Below, piece after piece: positions 47,145-57,358 of a DNA stretch of 64,000 nt (its first letter is position 1; the number at the start of each line of letters is the position of its first letter). The notes under the pieces were generated by a model. It saw only the letters and a list, made by a program, of their open reading frames with translations, ran no database searches and had not been told where the DNA came from. Source of the stretch: Azospirillaceae bacterium (GTDB taxonomy: Bacteria > Pseudomonadota > Alphaproteobacteria > Azospirillales > Azospirillaceae); NCBI GenBank assembly GCA_031291675.1, contig JARLIO010000059.1, forward strand, positions 117,161 through 181,160, written 5' to 3'. The translations under genes and the position numbers were made by a program.

Positions 47145-47854
47145 CCGCGCCTCACTTCCGGCGTGAAGATATAGCCGCCGTTACGCACCGTGCGGATCAC
47201 CGCGGGATTTTTCGCGTCTTCCTCCAGCTTGTGGCGCAGGCGGCTCACCTGCACGTCGATGCTGCGGTCAAAGGCGGAATAGGACAGGCCCCGCGCGAAA
47301 TCGAGCAGTTGATCGCGCGTCAGTACCCGTTGCGGGTGCTCTGCGAAAGCGAGCAACAGGTCGAATTCGCCGCCCGACAGAAGGACCAGGGCATTGTCCG
47401 CCGAGCGTAACTCCCGCCGCGCAACATCAAGCCGCCAACCCGCAAAACAGAGCGTCGGACGGGTCTCGGTGGCGGCCGGGGTCGCTGCCAACTCGGCCGT
47501 ACGGCGCAGCACCGCCTTGACTCGCGCCAACAGCTCGCGCTGGTCGAACGGCTTCGTCAGATAATCGTCAGCCCCGATTTCGAGGCCAACGACGCGGTCG
47601 GTATGATCGGCCAACGCAGTCAGCATGATGATGGGCACACGCGAAGCGGCCCGCAGCCGTCGGCACAGGCTGAACCCATCCTCGCCCCCCAGCATCACGT
47701 CAAGAATCACCAAATCGAAGACTTGCCGTTCGATCGCCGCGAACATCGCGCCCCCGTTCGCCGCAACCGTGACCGCGTGACCGTGCTTCCGGAAAAACGC
47801 CGTCAACAGCGACCGGATATCCTCGTCATCGTCAACAAGCAAGAGATCGGGCAT
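47141..47854 (-). CDS. OmpR-family response regulator
   Basis: A 237-residue regulator with receiver (VDDDEDIRSLL, phospho-Asp in DLVILDVMLGGEDG, Lys in YLTKPFDQREL) and winged helix (LVLLSGGEFDLLLAFAEHP, FDRSIDVQVSRLRHKLEED, TVRNGGYIFTP). ATG 47854 is chosen because GGAAG has correct spacing only for it; ATG 47863 is too close. Coupled to the kinase and divergent from the MipA/OmpV gene, its most likely target. Confidence 0.94.
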   Translation of the reverse strand: MPDLLLVDDDEDIRSLLTAFFRKHGHAVTVAANGGAMFAAIERQVFDLVILDVMLGGEDGFSLCRRLRAASRVPIIMLTALADHTDRVVGLEIGADDYLTKPFDQRELLARVKAVLRRTAELAATPAATETRPTLCFAGWRLDVARRELRSADNALVLLSGGEFDLLLAFAEHPQRVLTRDQLLDFARGLSYSAFDRSIDVQVSRLRHKLEEDAKNPAVIRTVRNGGYIFTPEVRRG

Positions 47855-48146
47855 GGCATTCATCTTCCAACAATAAGACCGGTTTTCAACACCGTGATGT
47901 CCATATCGGGCGGTTTTATTTCCAAGTGGACACAATATGCCGCCGTGGCAACAAACGGCACATCAAGCGAATGCACGCGATCGCTATGGTCACCGCCACG
48001 TCGTTGGGCGCGATGTCCTTGATCCAGCCCGTTGGTCATCCTCGCCGTCCCCCAAGGCACAGCAACCGTCGCGCACGGTGCCCGAGTGCGCCGGCCCTGG
48101 CAACGGCCCGCTTTTACCGAATCATGCATTGCGTAAAGAGGATCAG
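47855..48146. other. Divergent promoter region of the two-component genes and mipA
   Basis: About 290 bp with no gene of its own. It should hold both promoters and the binding site of the OmpR-type regulator. I see no clear direct-repeat operator. Confidence 0.35.
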
Positions 48147-49052
48147 ATGCCCGAACACGTTCTTCCGCCCCTGCCCCTGGCCGCCGCCCCGATCGTAGCG
48201 TCACCGGTACGCCCGGCCCGCCGCGGTGTGCCTCTTGCCTGTTTCACGTTGGCCCTTCTGTTTCACGCGCCCGTGATGGCACAGGAGGCCCCGGCACCGT
48301 CGAGCGTAACACCGGCTACCGAGCCCAGGGCGTCGACCTTTCTCGGTGACGGCACAACGCTGACGCTCGGCGTCGGCACCAGCGTCGGGCCCGCCTACGC
48401 GGGGGCCAAGACATACCGCGTCCGTCCCGTTCCGCTCGTCGATGCGACGTTCTTCGACGACCGGGTGTTCCTCTCGACGGCCAACGGGCTTGGCGCGAAC
48501 ATCATCAATCTCGGTCCGTTCCAGTCCGGACTCGCGATCACCTACGGCGGCGGCCGGTCCCGGAGCGACAGTGAGCGGTTGCGCGGTCTCTCCGACGTCG
48601 CCGGTGGCGCCGCTGTGGTCGGGTTCTTGAAATACCGGCTGCGGCCCTTTTCCTTTGAACTCAAAGCGACGAACAATTTTGGGCCGAATCCGGGAGCAAA
48701 ACTGTCCTTTGCGTCGCACTACAGCTTTACGCCGCTGTCGCGCCTTCTGGTATCGGTCGGCCCCGAGGTCACCTGGGCCGATCACCGCTATAACCAGGCT
48801 TATTTCGGGGTGACATCGGCGGAGGCGACACAGGCAAGCGCTCAGGGAAACCCGCTGCGCGCCTATTCGCCCGGTTCCGGGATCAACGATGTCAGCCTGT
48901 CATTAAGCGGGGTCTACGCGGTGACCGATCATTGGCAATGGATGACGAATGTCCGCCTGTCCGAACTGGTCGGGAACGCGGCGAAGAACAGCCCCCTGAC
49001 ACAGCGCCAGTTCCAACCCGGCATCATGACGGGCGTCGCCTATAAATTCTGA
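48147..49052 (+). CDS. MipA/OmpV-family outer membrane protein
   Basis: A 301-residue beta-barrel precursor. The signal region is long (MPEHV..., hydrophobic core LACFTLALLFHAPVMAQ, cleavage after MAQ). The barrel has the family features LGVGTSVGPAYAGAKTYRVRPVPLVDATF, DRVFLSTANGLGANII and the terminal Phe of GVAYKF. Some MipA/OmpV members scaffold murein synthesis; others are induced by antibiotics or osmotic stress. AGAGG lies 6 nt before the ATG. Divergent from the two-component pair, its likely regulator. Confidence 0.92.
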   Translation: MPEHVLPPLPLAAAPIVASPVRPARRGVPLACFTLALLFHAPVMAQEAPAPSSVTPATEPRASTFLGDGTTLTLGVGTSVGPAYAGAKTYRVRPVPLVDATFFDDRVFLSTANGLGANIINLGPFQSGLAITYGGGRSRSDSERLRGLSDVAGGAAVVGFLKYRLRPFSFELKATNNFGPNPGAKLSFASHYSFTPLSRLLVSVGPEVTWADHRYNQAYFGVTSAEATQASAQGNPLRAYSPGSGINDVSLSLSGVYAVTDHWQWMTNVRLSELVGNAAKNSPLTQRQFQPGIMTGVAYKF

Positions 49053-49124
49053 CGATTGCGGCGCAGGCTGGGCAGAGAGACCCCTGTCCGATCCGGTTGC
49101 TCCGCAAGACAAGCCCCAGAACAA

Positions 49125-49156
49125 AAAAAAGGCAGCGCGTGCGCGCTGCCTTTTTT
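49125..49156. terminator. Bidirectional rho-independent terminator
   Basis: The arms 49125-49139 and 49142-49156 are perfectly complementary (A6-GGCAGCGCG with its complement), giving a GC stem flanked by A and T tracts on both strands. It sits between convergent mipA and rplQ and should end both, including the whole ribosomal cluster. Confidence 0.93.
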
Positions 49157-49218
49157 CATGATCGGCCATCCCCCGTGGTGACGCCGCATCGGCCAGCATC
49201 CGGCGGGAATTCGCCTGG

Positions 49219-49641
49219 TTACGCCGCCTCGGCAGCGTCGCCTTCGGTCTGGACCGGACCGCTGTCCAGGCCCTTGGCTTCCAGATCGCGCTCGACCAGC
49301 TCGATCACCGCCATCGGCGCGGCGTCGCCATAACGAAAACCGGCCTTGAGGACCCGGGTATAACCGCCGGCGCGCTGAGTGTAGCGTTCCGCCAGCGGGC
49401 CAAACAGCTTGCTGACGATCGCGTCATCGCGCAACTGCGCATAGGCCAGGCGCCGGTTGTGCAGACCGCCCTTCTTGCCCAGCGTGATCAGCTTTTCGAC
49501 GATCGGCCGCAGATCCTTGGCCTTCGGCAAGGTTGTCTTGATCTGCTCGTGCTTCAGCAGAGCATTGGCCATATTGGCGAACATCGCCTTGCGATGGCTG
49601 CTGGTCTTGTTGAATTTCCGTCCGCTCATGCCATGACGCAT
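49219..49641 (-). CDS. rplQ: 50S ribosomal protein L17
   Basis: A 140-residue bL17 ([29 protein letters not shown] at the N-terminus). It lines the peptide-exit region of the large subunit. ATG 49641 has AAGGAG 8 nt upstream; a longer in-frame ORF is not used. A C-terminal tail of about 20 residues ([11 protein letters not shown]) is acidic. Last gene of the cluster, 238 bp after rpoA. Confidence 0.97.
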   Translation of the reverse strand: MRHGMSGRKFNKTSSHRKAMFANMANALLKHEQIKTTLPKAKDLRPIVEKLITLGKKGGLHNRRLAYAQLRDDAIVSKLFGPLAERYTQRAGGYTRVLKAGFRYGDAAPMAVIELVERDLEAKGLDSGPVQTEGDAAEAA

Positions 49642-49879
49642 AGCGCTGCTCCTTCTGTGGCCTGGCCTCGCGCACGAGACCGATTGAACCGCGCGTCGCC
49701 CTGGGTTCCGGATCCGCAACCGGTACGCCGCGCCCGAACCCTTCCGGATTCGCCTGATTGTCCCGCGTCCCTGAAGACGCCGGGCTCCGCCCGACCGGTG
49801 ATCACCGCCTCCCAGCAGCGCGCCATCATCGGTCCAGCGCAGCCCAGGGGCTCGTTCGCCCCCGGGTCCGTCGAAAAAC

Positions 49880-50896
49880 CTAGTAGGGTTCTTCGAGACG
49901 CTTGGCCAGCTCTTCGATATTCTCGGGTGGCCAGTTGGGGATCTCCATGCCGAGATGGAGACCCATCTGGGCCAGGACTTCCTTGATCTCGTTGAGCGAC
50001 TTGCGGCCGAAATTTGGCGTCCGCAGCATCTCGGCTTCGGTCTTTTGAACCAGATCGCCGATATAGACGATGTTGTCGTTCTTGAGGCAGTTCGCCGAGC
50101 GAACCGACAGTTCCAACTCGTCGACCTTGCGCAGCAGGTTCTTGTTGAACGGCGGCTCTTCGCCGCGTTCCTCGATCACCGGATGCGACGGCTCTTCAAA
50201 ATTGATGAAGAGCTGCAATTGGTCCTGCATGATGCGCGCGGCCAGGGCGACAGCATCTTCAGGTGTGACCGCGCCGTTGGTCTCGATCTGCATCGACAGC
50301 CGGTCATAGTCGGTGACCTGGCCGACGCGGGTATTGTCGACCTTGTAGGACACCCGACGGATCGGGCTGAACAGCGCGTCGACCGGAATCAAACCGATCG
50401 GCGCATCTTCGGGCCGGTTCTGGCTGGCGGGAACATAGCCCTTGCCAAACTCGACAGTCAGTTCCATCACCAGCCGCGCGTCGTTGTCGAGCGTGCAGAT
50501 GACCAGGTCCGGATCCATGATGTCGATGTCGGCGCCGGTCTCGATCATGCTGGCGCGAACCTCGCACGGACCGTCGGCGCGCAGCCGCATCCGCTTGGGC
50601 CCCTCACCATGCATCCGCAATCCCAACGTCTTGATGTTGAGAACGACGTCGGTGACATCCTCGCGGACGCCGGGGATCGACGAAAATTCGTGCTGCACGC
50701 CCTCGACCTGGATCGCCGTGACCGCCGCACCCTGCAGCGATGACAACAGAATCCGCCGCAGGGCATTGCCCAACGTCAGGCCGAAACCGCGTTCCAGCGG
50801 TTCAGCGACCACGGTCGCAACACGGTGCGGATCATCGCCGGGCTGAATATCGAGCTTGCTCGGCTTGATCAATTCCTGCCAGTTTTTCTGTATCAC
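49880..50896 (-). CDS. rpoA: RNA polymerase alpha subunit (GTG start)
   Basis: A 338-residue RpoA: N-terminal dimerisation domain ([32 protein letters not shown]) and C-terminal UP-element/activator-binding domain ([48 protein letters not shown]). GTG 50896 gives the canonical [15 protein letters not shown] start and has GAGG upstream. Between rpsK and rplQ as usual. Confidence 0.98.
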   Translation of the reverse strand: MIQKNWQELIKPSKLDIQPGDDPHRVATVVAEPLERGFGLTLGNALRRILLSSLQGAAVTAIQVEGVQHEFSSIPGVREDVTDVVLNIKTLGLRMHGEGPKRMRLRADGPCEVRASMIETGADIDIMDPDLVICTLDNDARLVMELTVEFGKGYVPASQNRPEDAPIGLIPVDALFSPIRRVSYKVDNTRVGQVTDYDRLSMQIETNGAVTPEDAVALAARIMQDQLQLFINFEEPSHPVIEERGEEPPFNKNLLRKVDELELSVRSANCLKNDNIVYIGDLVQKTEAEMLRTPNFGRKSLNEIKEVLAQMGLHLGMEIPNWPPENIEELAKRLEEPY

Positions 50897-51051
50897 GAAG
50901 CAGCCTCATGCCATCAGGTAAACGCCAAAGGGCCGAGCATCCAATCCCCCTGCCTGACCGACTGCGATGGCGTAGCAGCCGACTGTCCCGGGATTGAGGC
51001 TCGACCTGACGATGAAATCGCTCCCTGCGGAGCGGGCCGGGACCGAAACGG

Positions 51052-51450
51052 TCAAACGCGGCGCTTTTTCGGCGGACGCACACCATTGTGCGGGATCGCC
51101 GTCACGTCGCGAATCGACGTGATGGAAAAGCCCACCGTCTGAAGCGCGCGCAACGCCGATTCCCGCCCCGACCCAGGTCCCTTGACTTCGACGTCGAGGG
51201 TCTTCATGCCATGTTCCATCGCCTTGCGTCCGGCGTCCTCGGCCGCAATCTGCGCGGCATAGGGCGTCGACTTCCGGGATCCCTTGAAACCCTGGCTGCC
51301 CGACGACGACCAGGCAATGGTATTGCCCTGGGCATCCGTGATCGTAATCATGGTGTTGTTAAAGCTGGCGTTGACGTGAGCAACCCCAGAGGTGATGTTC
51401 TTGCGCTCGCGGCGCCGCAGGCGCTGGGCTGCCGCATTGGGCTTGGCCAT
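51052..51450 (-). CDS. rpsK: 30S ribosomal protein S11
   Basis: A 132-residue uS11 with [39 protein letters not shown] and the terminal [12 protein letters not shown]. It forms part of the small-subunit platform near the mRNA exit. Follows rpsM by 34 bp. Confidence 0.98.
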   Translation of the reverse strand: MAKPNAAAQRLRRRERKNITSGVAHVNASFNNTMITITDAQGNTIAWSSSGSQGFKGSRKSTPYAAQIAAEDAGRKAMEHGMKTLDVEVKGPGSGRESALRALQTVGFSITSIRDVTAIPHNGVRPPKKRRV

Positions 51451-51484
51451 GTCAGGTAATCCGTCCGTTCAGACCACAGGGAGA

Positions 51485-51853
51485 TTATTTCTTCTTGCCG
51501 GCGATCGGCTTCGCCGGTCCCTTGCGGGTCCGGGCGTTGGTATGGGTCCGCTGGCCGTGAACCGGCAGCCCCTTGCGATGGCGCAGGCCGCGGTAGCAGG
51601 CCAGATCCATCAAGCGTTTGATGTTCATTGCGACTTCGCGGCGAAGATCACCTTCGACCCGATAGTCGCTATCGATCACTTCACGGATCCGCAGCACTTC
51701 CTCATCGGAGAGCTCGTTGACCCGCCGTTCTTCCGGGATCCCAATCTTGCCGACAATTTCCCGGGCTTTGGCCGGGCCGATGCCGTGGATATAGGTCAGC
51801 GCGATCAAGACGCGCTTCTGCGCCGGAATGTTGACGCCAGCAATACGCGCCAC
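51485..51853 (-). CDS. rpsM: 30S ribosomal protein S13 (GTG start)
   Basis: A 122-residue uS13 ([26 protein letters not shown], then [31 protein letters not shown] end). It contacts the large subunit and P-site tRNA. GTG 51853 has GAGGAG about 7 nt upstream. First gene after the strong promoter at 52049-52076, with a leader of about 190 nt. Confidence 0.98.
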   Translation of the reverse strand: MARIAGVNIPAQKRVLIALTYIHGIGPAKAREIVGKIGIPEERRVNELSDEEVLRIREVIDSDYRVEGDLRREVAMNIKRLMDLACYRGLRHRKGLPVHGQRTHTNARTRKGPAKPIAGKKK

Positions 51854-52048
51854 GCCTTATCTCCTCGTTCTCATCAGCCCCCCGCTCAACGAGGGCGCTA
51901 CGATCAACACCAAACCCACGCCGAGACCCGGATTTGGCAACCGGATGGCGGGGGGATGAACTTGTACCCAGGCGCTCGCTGTCACCGGAGGAGGTCTTCG
52001 GACCCGGAAACTGGCCCAAACACACCTCCGAAGGCTCGGGGAGCGCGG

Positions 52049-52076
52049 ATTATAGGCGACCTTCGGCGACTGTCAA
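52049..52076 (-). promoter_or_regulatory. Consensus sigma-70 promoter for rpsM-rpsK-rpoA-rplQ
   Basis: On the minus strand TTGACA (52076-52071), a 16-bp spacer and TATAAT (52054-52049) match the sigma-70 consensus exactly. Transcription should start near 52042, giving an untranslated leader of about 190 nt before rpsM. It separates the alpha operon from adk. Confidence 0.88.
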
Positions 52077-52108
52077 CCCGAAGATCACGAAAGCGACATT
52101 TTCCCCGA

Positions 52109-52756
52109 TCAAACCCCGAGGATAGCCTCGATCTGACCGGTCACCACGTCGATCGCCGCCATGCCATCGACCGGTTTCAGCACGTTCCGCGCCTGGTAAT
52201 AGGGCAGAATCGGCGCTGTCTGGCGATGATACGCTTCCAGCCGTGTTTTCACGGTTTCCGCATTGTCGTCGGCGCGACGCTTGAACGCCGTGCCGCCGCA
52301 AACATCACAAATGCCGGCAATGTGCGGCTTTTGAAACTGATCATGATAGCCCGCGCCACACGCCGCGCAGCTGTAGCGCCCGGTAATGCGCTCGACCAGA
52401 GCCGCATCGTCCACTTTCATCTCGATGACCGTGTCGAGCACAAGCCCCTTCTCCGCCAACATCCCGTCAAGCGCCTCGGCCTGGGGGACGGTGCGCGGAA
52501 AACCGTCGAGGATGAAACCCTTGGCGCAATCCGGCTGATCGATTCGCTCCGAGATCATTCGGATCATCAGATCGTCGGGCAGCAGGCGCCCGGCATCCAT
52601 GATCGTCTTGGCCTCCAGCCCCAGCGGCCCACCCTCGGCCACCAGCGCCCGCAACATGTCACCGGTCGACAACTGAACCAGACCATACCGGTCTTCCAGG
52701 CGCTTGGCCTGGGTTCCCTTGCCTGCCCCGGGCGGCCCCAACAGAATCAGGTTCAT
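52109..52756 (-). CDS. adk: Adenylate kinase
   Basis: A 215-residue Adk (ATP + AMP to 2 ADP). P-loop GPPGAGKGTQAKRL, AMP-binding QLSTGDMLR, GFPRTVPQAEAL, and a long lid with the zinc Cys set CAACGAGYH...CDVCGG. ATG 52756 overlaps the secY stop (ATGA), so it is coupled to secY. Confidence 0.97.
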   Translation of the reverse strand: MNLILLGPPGAGKGTQAKRLEDRYGLVQLSTGDMLRALVAEGGPLGLEAKTIMDAGRLLPDDLMIRMISERIDQPDCAKGFILDGFPRTVPQAEALDGMLAEKGLVLDTVIEMKVDDAALVERITGRYSCAACGAGYHDQFQKPHIAGICDVCGGTAFKRRADDNAETVKTRLEAYHRQTAPILPYYQARNVLKPVDGMAAIDVVTGQIEAILGV

Positions 52757-54096
52757 CCCCGCCTTCCCCGCAATTTGGCCTTCTTGATCAGCCCCTCATA
52801 TTGATGGGCCAACAGGTGCGAGTGGATCTGCGCCACCGTGTCCATCGTGACCGTGACGACGATCAGCAGGCTGGTTCCGCCAAAATAGAACGGAACCGCA
52901 TGCTCCGTAATCAGGAATTCCGGCAACAGGCAAACCACCGTCAGATAGGCGGCGCCGATCACCGTCAGCCGGCTCAGCACATAATCGAGATGGTCGGCCG
53001 TGCTCTTGCCCGGACGGATGCCCGGGATGAACCCGCCATATTTCTTCAGATTGTCGGCCGTCTCCTGCGGATTGAAGACGATCGCGGTATAGAAGAACGA
53101 GAAGAAGATGATCAGCGCCGCGTACAGCACCATATAGAGCGGCTGGCCATGGGCCAGGCTCGCGGTGATCGGCGTCAGCCAGCTCGGCCCCTGCCCGCCG
53201 GCGAAGCCGACCAGTGTCAGCGGCAGCAACAGCAGGGAACTGGCGAAGATCGGTGGGATGACGCCCGACGTGTTGAGCTTCAGCGGCAGGTGCGAAGCCT
53301 CGCCGCCAAACACCCGGTTGCCCATCTGACGTTTCGGATATTGAACGATCAGCCGGCGCTGCGCGCGCTCCATGAACACGATGAAGGTGATCACCAGGAC
53401 CGCCATCACCAGCAGGATCAGCACGAAGAAGGTCGACAGCGCCCCGGTGCGCCCGAGTTCCAGCGTCGTCGCCAGGCCACTGGGAATGCCGGCAACGATG
53501 CCGCCCATAATGATCACGGAAATACCGTTGCCGACGCCACGCTGGGTCATCTGCTCGCCCAGCCACATCAGGAAGATCGTACCGCCGACCAGGGTGATCA
53601 CCGTCGAGACCACGAAGAACGGGCCCGGATGCAACACCACCGGTCCGGCAGACCCGGTCATGCCCTGGAGGCCGATCGCCATGCCGTAGGCCTGGACCGC
53701 GGCCAGGACCACGGTGACATAGCGCGTGTATTGGTTCATCCGCTTGCGGCCGCTCTCACCCTCTTTCTTGAGGGCTTCCAGCGACGGCACCACCGCGGTC
53801 ATCAACTGAATGATGATCGAGGCCGAGATGTACGGCATGATGTTGAGCGCCAGGATCGTCATGCGCTGCAAGGCGCCGCCCGAGAACATGTTAAACATGC
53901 CCAGGATGCCGCCGGCATTGCGCTGAAACACTTCCTGGAACACCACGAGATCGATGCCCGGCAGGGGAATGTACGTTCCCACGCGATACACGATCAAAGC
54001 GCCCAAGGTAAACCAAAGACGCTGCTTCAATTCCGTCGCCTTGGCGAAGGCCCCGAAATTGATATTCGCAGCGAGCTGTTCGGCGGCTGAAGCCAT
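52753..54096 (-). CDS. secY: Protein translocase subunit SecY
   Basis: A 447-residue channel protein of the Sec translocon with ten membrane helices. Typical segments are GTYIPLPGID, FNMFSGGALQRMTILALNIMPYISASII, ALKKEGESGRKRMNQYTRY and FVPGIRPGKSTADHL-like near the C-terminal loops. GAGGA lies about 10 nt before the ATG. It follows rplO after about 277 bp, more than usual, and is coupled to adk. Confidence 0.97.
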   Translation of the reverse strand: MASAAEQLAANINFGAFAKATELKQRLWFTLGALIVYRVGTYIPLPGIDLVVFQEVFQRNAGGILGMFNMFSGGALQRMTILALNIMPYISASIIIQLMTAVVPSLEALKKEGESGRKRMNQYTRYVTVVLAAVQAYGMAIGLQGMTGSAGPVVLHPGPFFVVSTVITLVGGTIFLMWLGEQMTQRGVGNGISVIIMGGIVAGIPSGLATTLELGRTGALSTFFVLILLVMAVLVITFIVFMERAQRRLIVQYPKRQMGNRVFGGEASHLPLKLNTSGVIPPIFASSLLLLPLTLVGFAGGQGPSWLTPITASLAHGQPLYMVLYAALIIFFSFFYTAIVFNPQETADNLKKYGGFIPGIRPGKSTADHLDYVLSRLTVIGAAYLTVVCLLPEFLITEHAVPFYFGGTSLLIVVTVTMDTVAQIHSHLLAHQYEGLIKKAKLRGRRG

Positions 54097-54373
54097 GTTC
54101 TTTCGTCCTCGACGCTTCAGGCGAAGCGTGTCTCGACCATGATCCGGTGCGGAATGCAGAAGACCGGCGGCGGCCAGACAGACACGCTCCGCCGGTCGGC
54201 GTCAAGGGGAACCATCGGCGAACGACGCCACGGCTCACCACACCAAGCACGGCGACAACCCCGCAGCCGGGATTTATCGCCACCGATGGGACGAGCCTAT
54301 ACCCCCGTTCGCCGTCACGGCAGGCCAAACCGAAGTCCGCCCTGCCGCGCAGGCTGCGACAAGCTGCCGCAGT

Positions 54374-54892
54374 TTATGCTTCGGTAACCGGCTCCACGCC
54401 CGGAACCGCCTCGGATTCGGCAGCCTTGGCCGCACCCTCGGTCACAGTCACGGTACCGCCCGCCTGCTCCACCATCGCGACCGCGGGCCGGGACGCCCCG
54501 GCCACGGTGAAGTTCGCCTTCGCCGTGAAAGCGCCCTCGCCCAGCAGCCGCACGCCGTCCTTGGCGTTGCTGAGAACGCCGCAAGCCAGCAGGGCCGCCG
54601 CATCGATCACCTGGGCAACATCCAGCTTGCCGGCATCAATCGCCGTCTGGACCACGCCGAGATTGACCACGGCAAAGTCCTTGCGGAAAATATTCGCAAA
54701 ACCGCGCTTCGGCAGGCGGCGATGCAACGGCATCTGACCACCTTCGAAGCCCTTGATCGCGACGCCGGACCGCGAGGTCTGACCCTTCACACCCCGGCCT
54801 GCCGTTTTGCCCTTACCCGAGCCGATGCCACGGCCGACGCGCATGCGCGCCTTCCGGGCCCCGGGATTGTCACGGATTTCGTCGAGTTTCAT
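54374..54892 (-). CDS. rplO: 50S ribosomal protein L15
   Basis: A 172-residue uL15 ([38 protein letters not shown]) with the Gly/Arg-rich N-terminus and a C-terminal [14 protein letters not shown]. The tail ([12 protein letters not shown]) is slightly longer than in E. coli. Follows rpmD by 23 bp. Confidence 0.97.
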   Translation of the reverse strand: MKLDEIRDNPGARKARMRVGRGIGSGKGKTAGRGVKGQTSRSGVAIKGFEGGQMPLHRRLPKRGFANIFRKDFAVVNLGVVQTAIDAGKLDVAQVIDAAALLACGVLSNAKDGVRLLGEGAFTAKANFTVAGASRPAVAMVEQAGGTVTVTEGAAKAAESEAVPGVEPVTEA

Positions 54893-54915
54893 GCGTGTTA
54901 TCCCTCTCGCGCCGG

Positions 54916-55107
54916 TTAATCCGCAGATTCGACGCGAATCAGGTGCCGGACCTTATCGATCATGCCCCGAACCGACGGTGTATCCTTCAGTTCGCGGGTA
55001 CGGTTCATCTTGTTCAGACCCAACCCGATCAACGTTTCGCGCTGATCATGGGGGCGGCCGATCGGGCTGCCGGTCTGGGTCACAATAATCGTCGGCTCGT
55101 CGGCCAT
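54916..55107 (-). CDS. rpmD: 50S ribosomal protein L30
   Basis: A 63-residue uL30 ([40 protein letters not shown]). ATG 55107 is chosen because AAGGAG lies about 9 nt upstream, partly within the end of rpsE; an in-frame ATG at 55116 would overlap that stop. Confidence 0.96.
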   Translation of the reverse strand: MADEPTIIVTQTGSPIGRPHDQRETLIGLGLNKMNRTRELKDTPSVRGMIDKVRHLIRVESAD

Positions 55108-55112
55108 CGGCT

Positions 55113-55694
55113 TCACTCCTTCACCGCGGTGGCGGCATCACTGCCGTCGCGCCGGCCCAGAATGTCGCTGACGCGACGGCCGCGGCGTGCCGCCACCGAC
55201 CGCGGGCTGACGACCTGGCCCAGCGCCTCGAAGGTCGCTTTGATCATGTTGTGCGGGTTCGATGTGCCGACCGACTTGGTCACGACGTCCTGGACGCCGA
55301 GAGCCTCGAGGATCGCGCGCATCGGGCCGCCGGCGATGATTCCGGTACCGCCGGGCGCCGCACGCAACACGACGCGCCCGGCCCCGAAATGGCCGTGAAC
55401 ATCGTGATGCAGGGTCCGGCCTTCGCGCAACGGCACCCGGATCATGGTCCGCTTGGCCTGATCGGTTGCCTTGCGGATCGCCTCCGGCACTTCACGGGCC
55501 TTGCCCGACCCGACACCGACCCGGCCCTTGCCGTCACCGACAACGACCAGGGCGGCGAAGCCGAAGCGACGCCCACCCTTGACCACCTTCGCCACCCGGT
55601 TGATACCGACCAGCTTTTCGATCAGTTCACTCTCTTCCCGATCCCGGGGAGACCTATCCCGATCGCCGCGCTCGCGGCTTTCATTGCGTGCCAT
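55113..55694 (-). CDS. rpsE: 30S ribosomal protein S5
   Basis: A 193-residue uS5 with [41 protein letters not shown] and [20 protein letters not shown] charged N-terminal extension of about 25 residues ([18 protein letters not shown]) precedes the domain, seen in many alphaproteobacteria. Confidence 0.97.
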   Translation of the reverse strand: MARNESRERGDRDRSPRDREESELIEKLVGINRVAKVVKGGRRFGFAALVVVGDGKGRVGVGSGKAREVPEAIRKATDQAKRTMIRVPLREGRTLHHDVHGHFGAGRVVLRAAPGGTGIIAGGPMRAILEALGVQDVVTKSVGTSNPHNMIKATFEALGQVVSPRSVAARRGRRVSDILGRRDGSDAATAVKE

Positions 55695-55706
55695 ATCAGG
55701 CCCCCC

Positions 55707-56069
55707 TTAGAACGACAAGCCGGCTTCACGGGCAGCGTCAGCCAACGCCTTGACCCGGCCATGGAACATATAACCACCGCGGTCGAACACCACCTCGGTG
55801 ATGCCCGCCGCGACGGCGCGCTCGGCAATCAGCTTGCCGACCGCCTTTGCCGCCTCGATATCCGCACCCGTCTTGACATCGACCCGCAGGCCTTTGTCGA
55901 GGGTCGACGCCGTGGCCAGGGTCCGGCCCTGGGCATCGTCGATGATCTGGGCGTAGATGTGTTTCGACGACCGGAATACCGACAGGCGCAGACGGCCACC
56001 GCCGCGCTTGCGGATCTGGACGCGGACGCGGAGCTTGCGCCGCGCAGTGAGCTCTTTCGGCTTCAGCAT
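55707..56069 (-). CDS. rplR: 50S ribosomal protein L18
   Basis: A 120-residue uL18 ([29 protein letters not shown], then [24 protein letters not shown]). It binds 5S rRNA with L5 and L25. Between rplF and rpsE with gaps of about 12 bp. Confidence 0.98.
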   Translation of the reverse strand: MLKPKELTARRKLRVRVQIRKRGGGRLRLSVFRSSKHIYAQIIDDAQGRTLATASTLDKGLRVDVKTGADIEAAKAVGKLIAERAVAAGITEVVFDRGGYMFHGRVKALADAAREAGLSF

Positions 56070-56080
56070 GGGTCCACGCC

Positions 56081-56614
56081 TTACTTCTTCTTGCCTTCCT
56101 TGCGGATCAGGACTTCGGTGTCATACTTCACGCCCTTGCCCTTGTAGGGCTCGGGCTTACGGAAACCACGGATCTCGGCAGCAACCTGGCCAACCTTCTG
56201 GCGGTCGAAACCGGAAACCGCGATCGTCGTCGGTTTCTCTGTCTTGATCGTGATGCCTTCAGGGATCGGATATTTGATCTCATGGCTGTAGCCCAGCTGC
56301 AGCACCAGCTCGTTGGCTGATGCCGCGGCGCGATAGCCGACGCCATTGATCTCCAGGTTGATCTTGAAGCCTTTATCGACGCCGGTGACCATGTTGTTGA
56401 TCAGCGTCCGGGCCGTCGCCCACATCATGCGGGCGCGCCGGCTCTCGTGACGCGGCTTGACCACGACCTTGCCGTCCTCAAGCGAGGCGGCAACATCGTC
56501 GATCAGGGTGAGGCTGAGCTGGCCCAGCTTGCCCTTCGCCGAAACAATCTGGCCATTCACCTGCACATCGACGCCGGTGGGAACCGACACGGGGTGTTTA
56601 CCAATTCGCGACAT
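56081..56614 (-). CDS. rplF: 50S ribosomal protein L6
   Basis: A 177-residue uL6 ([34 protein letters not shown]) ending [27 protein letters not shown] 56614 has GAGG about 8 nt upstream; the longer in-frame ORF runs into rpsH and is not used. Confidence 0.97.
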   Translation of the reverse strand: MSRIGKHPVSVPTGVDVQVNGQIVSAKGKLGQLSLTLIDDVAASLEDGKVVVKPRHESRRARMMWATARTLINNMVTGVDKGFKINLEINGVGYRAAASANELVLQLGYSHEIKYPIPEGITIKTEKPTTIAVSGFDRQKVGQVAAEIRGFRKPEPYKGKGVKYDTEVLIRKEGKKK

Positions 56615-56624
56615 GGCAGGTTCC

Positions 56625-57023
56625 TCAGAACACGCGGCAGAGGACTTCGCCGCCAACATTGGCGGCGCGAGCCTCGATATCCGACATCACGCCCCGCGGC
56701 GTCGACAGGATCGAGATCCCGAGGCCGTTGTAGATCCGCGGCAGATCCTTGATCTTCGAATAGACGCGGCGGCCGGGCTTCGACACGCGGGCGATTTCCT
56801 TAATAACAGGCTCGCCCTCGTGATATTTCAGCTCGATGCGCAGCTCGGCGAAACCGACATCGGCGTCGGTCCGGCTGAAGCCGCGGATATAGCCTTCCTT
56901 CTTCAACACCTCGAGCACGTTCGCACGCAGCTTGGAGGCCGGGCTGGAAACGCTGGTCATCCGCGCCCGCTGTCCATTGCGGATGCGCGTCAGCATATCG
57001 CCCAAAGGATCGCTCAATGCCAT
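56625..57023 (-). CDS. rpsH: 30S ribosomal protein S8
   Basis: A 132-residue uS8 ([22 protein letters not shown], ending [26 protein letters not shown]). It organises the central domain of 16S rRNA, and in E. coli represses the spc operon. ATG 57023 has GGGAGG upstream. Confidence 0.98.
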   Translation of the reverse strand: MALSDPLGDMLTRIRNGQRARMTSVSSPASKLRANVLEVLKKEGYIRGFSRTDADVGFAELRIELKYHEGEPVIKEIARVSKPGRRVYSKIKDLPRIYNGLGISILSTPRGVMSDIEARAANVGGEVLCRVF

Positions 57024-57036
57024 CTCAGGGCCTCCC

Positions 57037-57342
57037 TTACCAGCTCGACTTGACCATGCCCGGGATCTGGCCAGTGCTGGCCAGGTCGCGCAGGGCAATA
57101 CGGGATAGCTTGAACTTGCGATAGAACGCCCGCGGACGGCCGCTCAGTTCGCACCGGTTGCGAATCCGCACCGGGCTCGAATTGCGAGGCAATTCGGACA
57201 GTTTCAAGCGCGCGTGGAACTGTTCTTCCGGCGTCTTGGATTCATCGCACGCCACCGCCTTCAGCCGGGCCCGCCGGCCGGCATACTGCTTGACGAGCTT
57301 CTCACGATGCTTGTTCTTTTGAATGGAACTGGTTTTGGCCAT
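57037..57342 (-). CDS. rpsN: 30S ribosomal protein S14
   Basis: A 101-residue uS14 of the long, zinc-free type: [61 protein letters not shown]. The four Cys of the short type are absent. Between rplE and rpsH. Confidence 0.98.
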   Translation of the reverse strand: MAKTSSIQKNKHREKLVKQYAGRRARLKAVACDESKTPEEQFHARLKLSELPRNSSPVRIRNRCELSGRPRAFYRKFKLSRIALRDLASTGQIPGMVKSSW

Positions 57343-57358
57343 GACTGATCCCCGCCGC

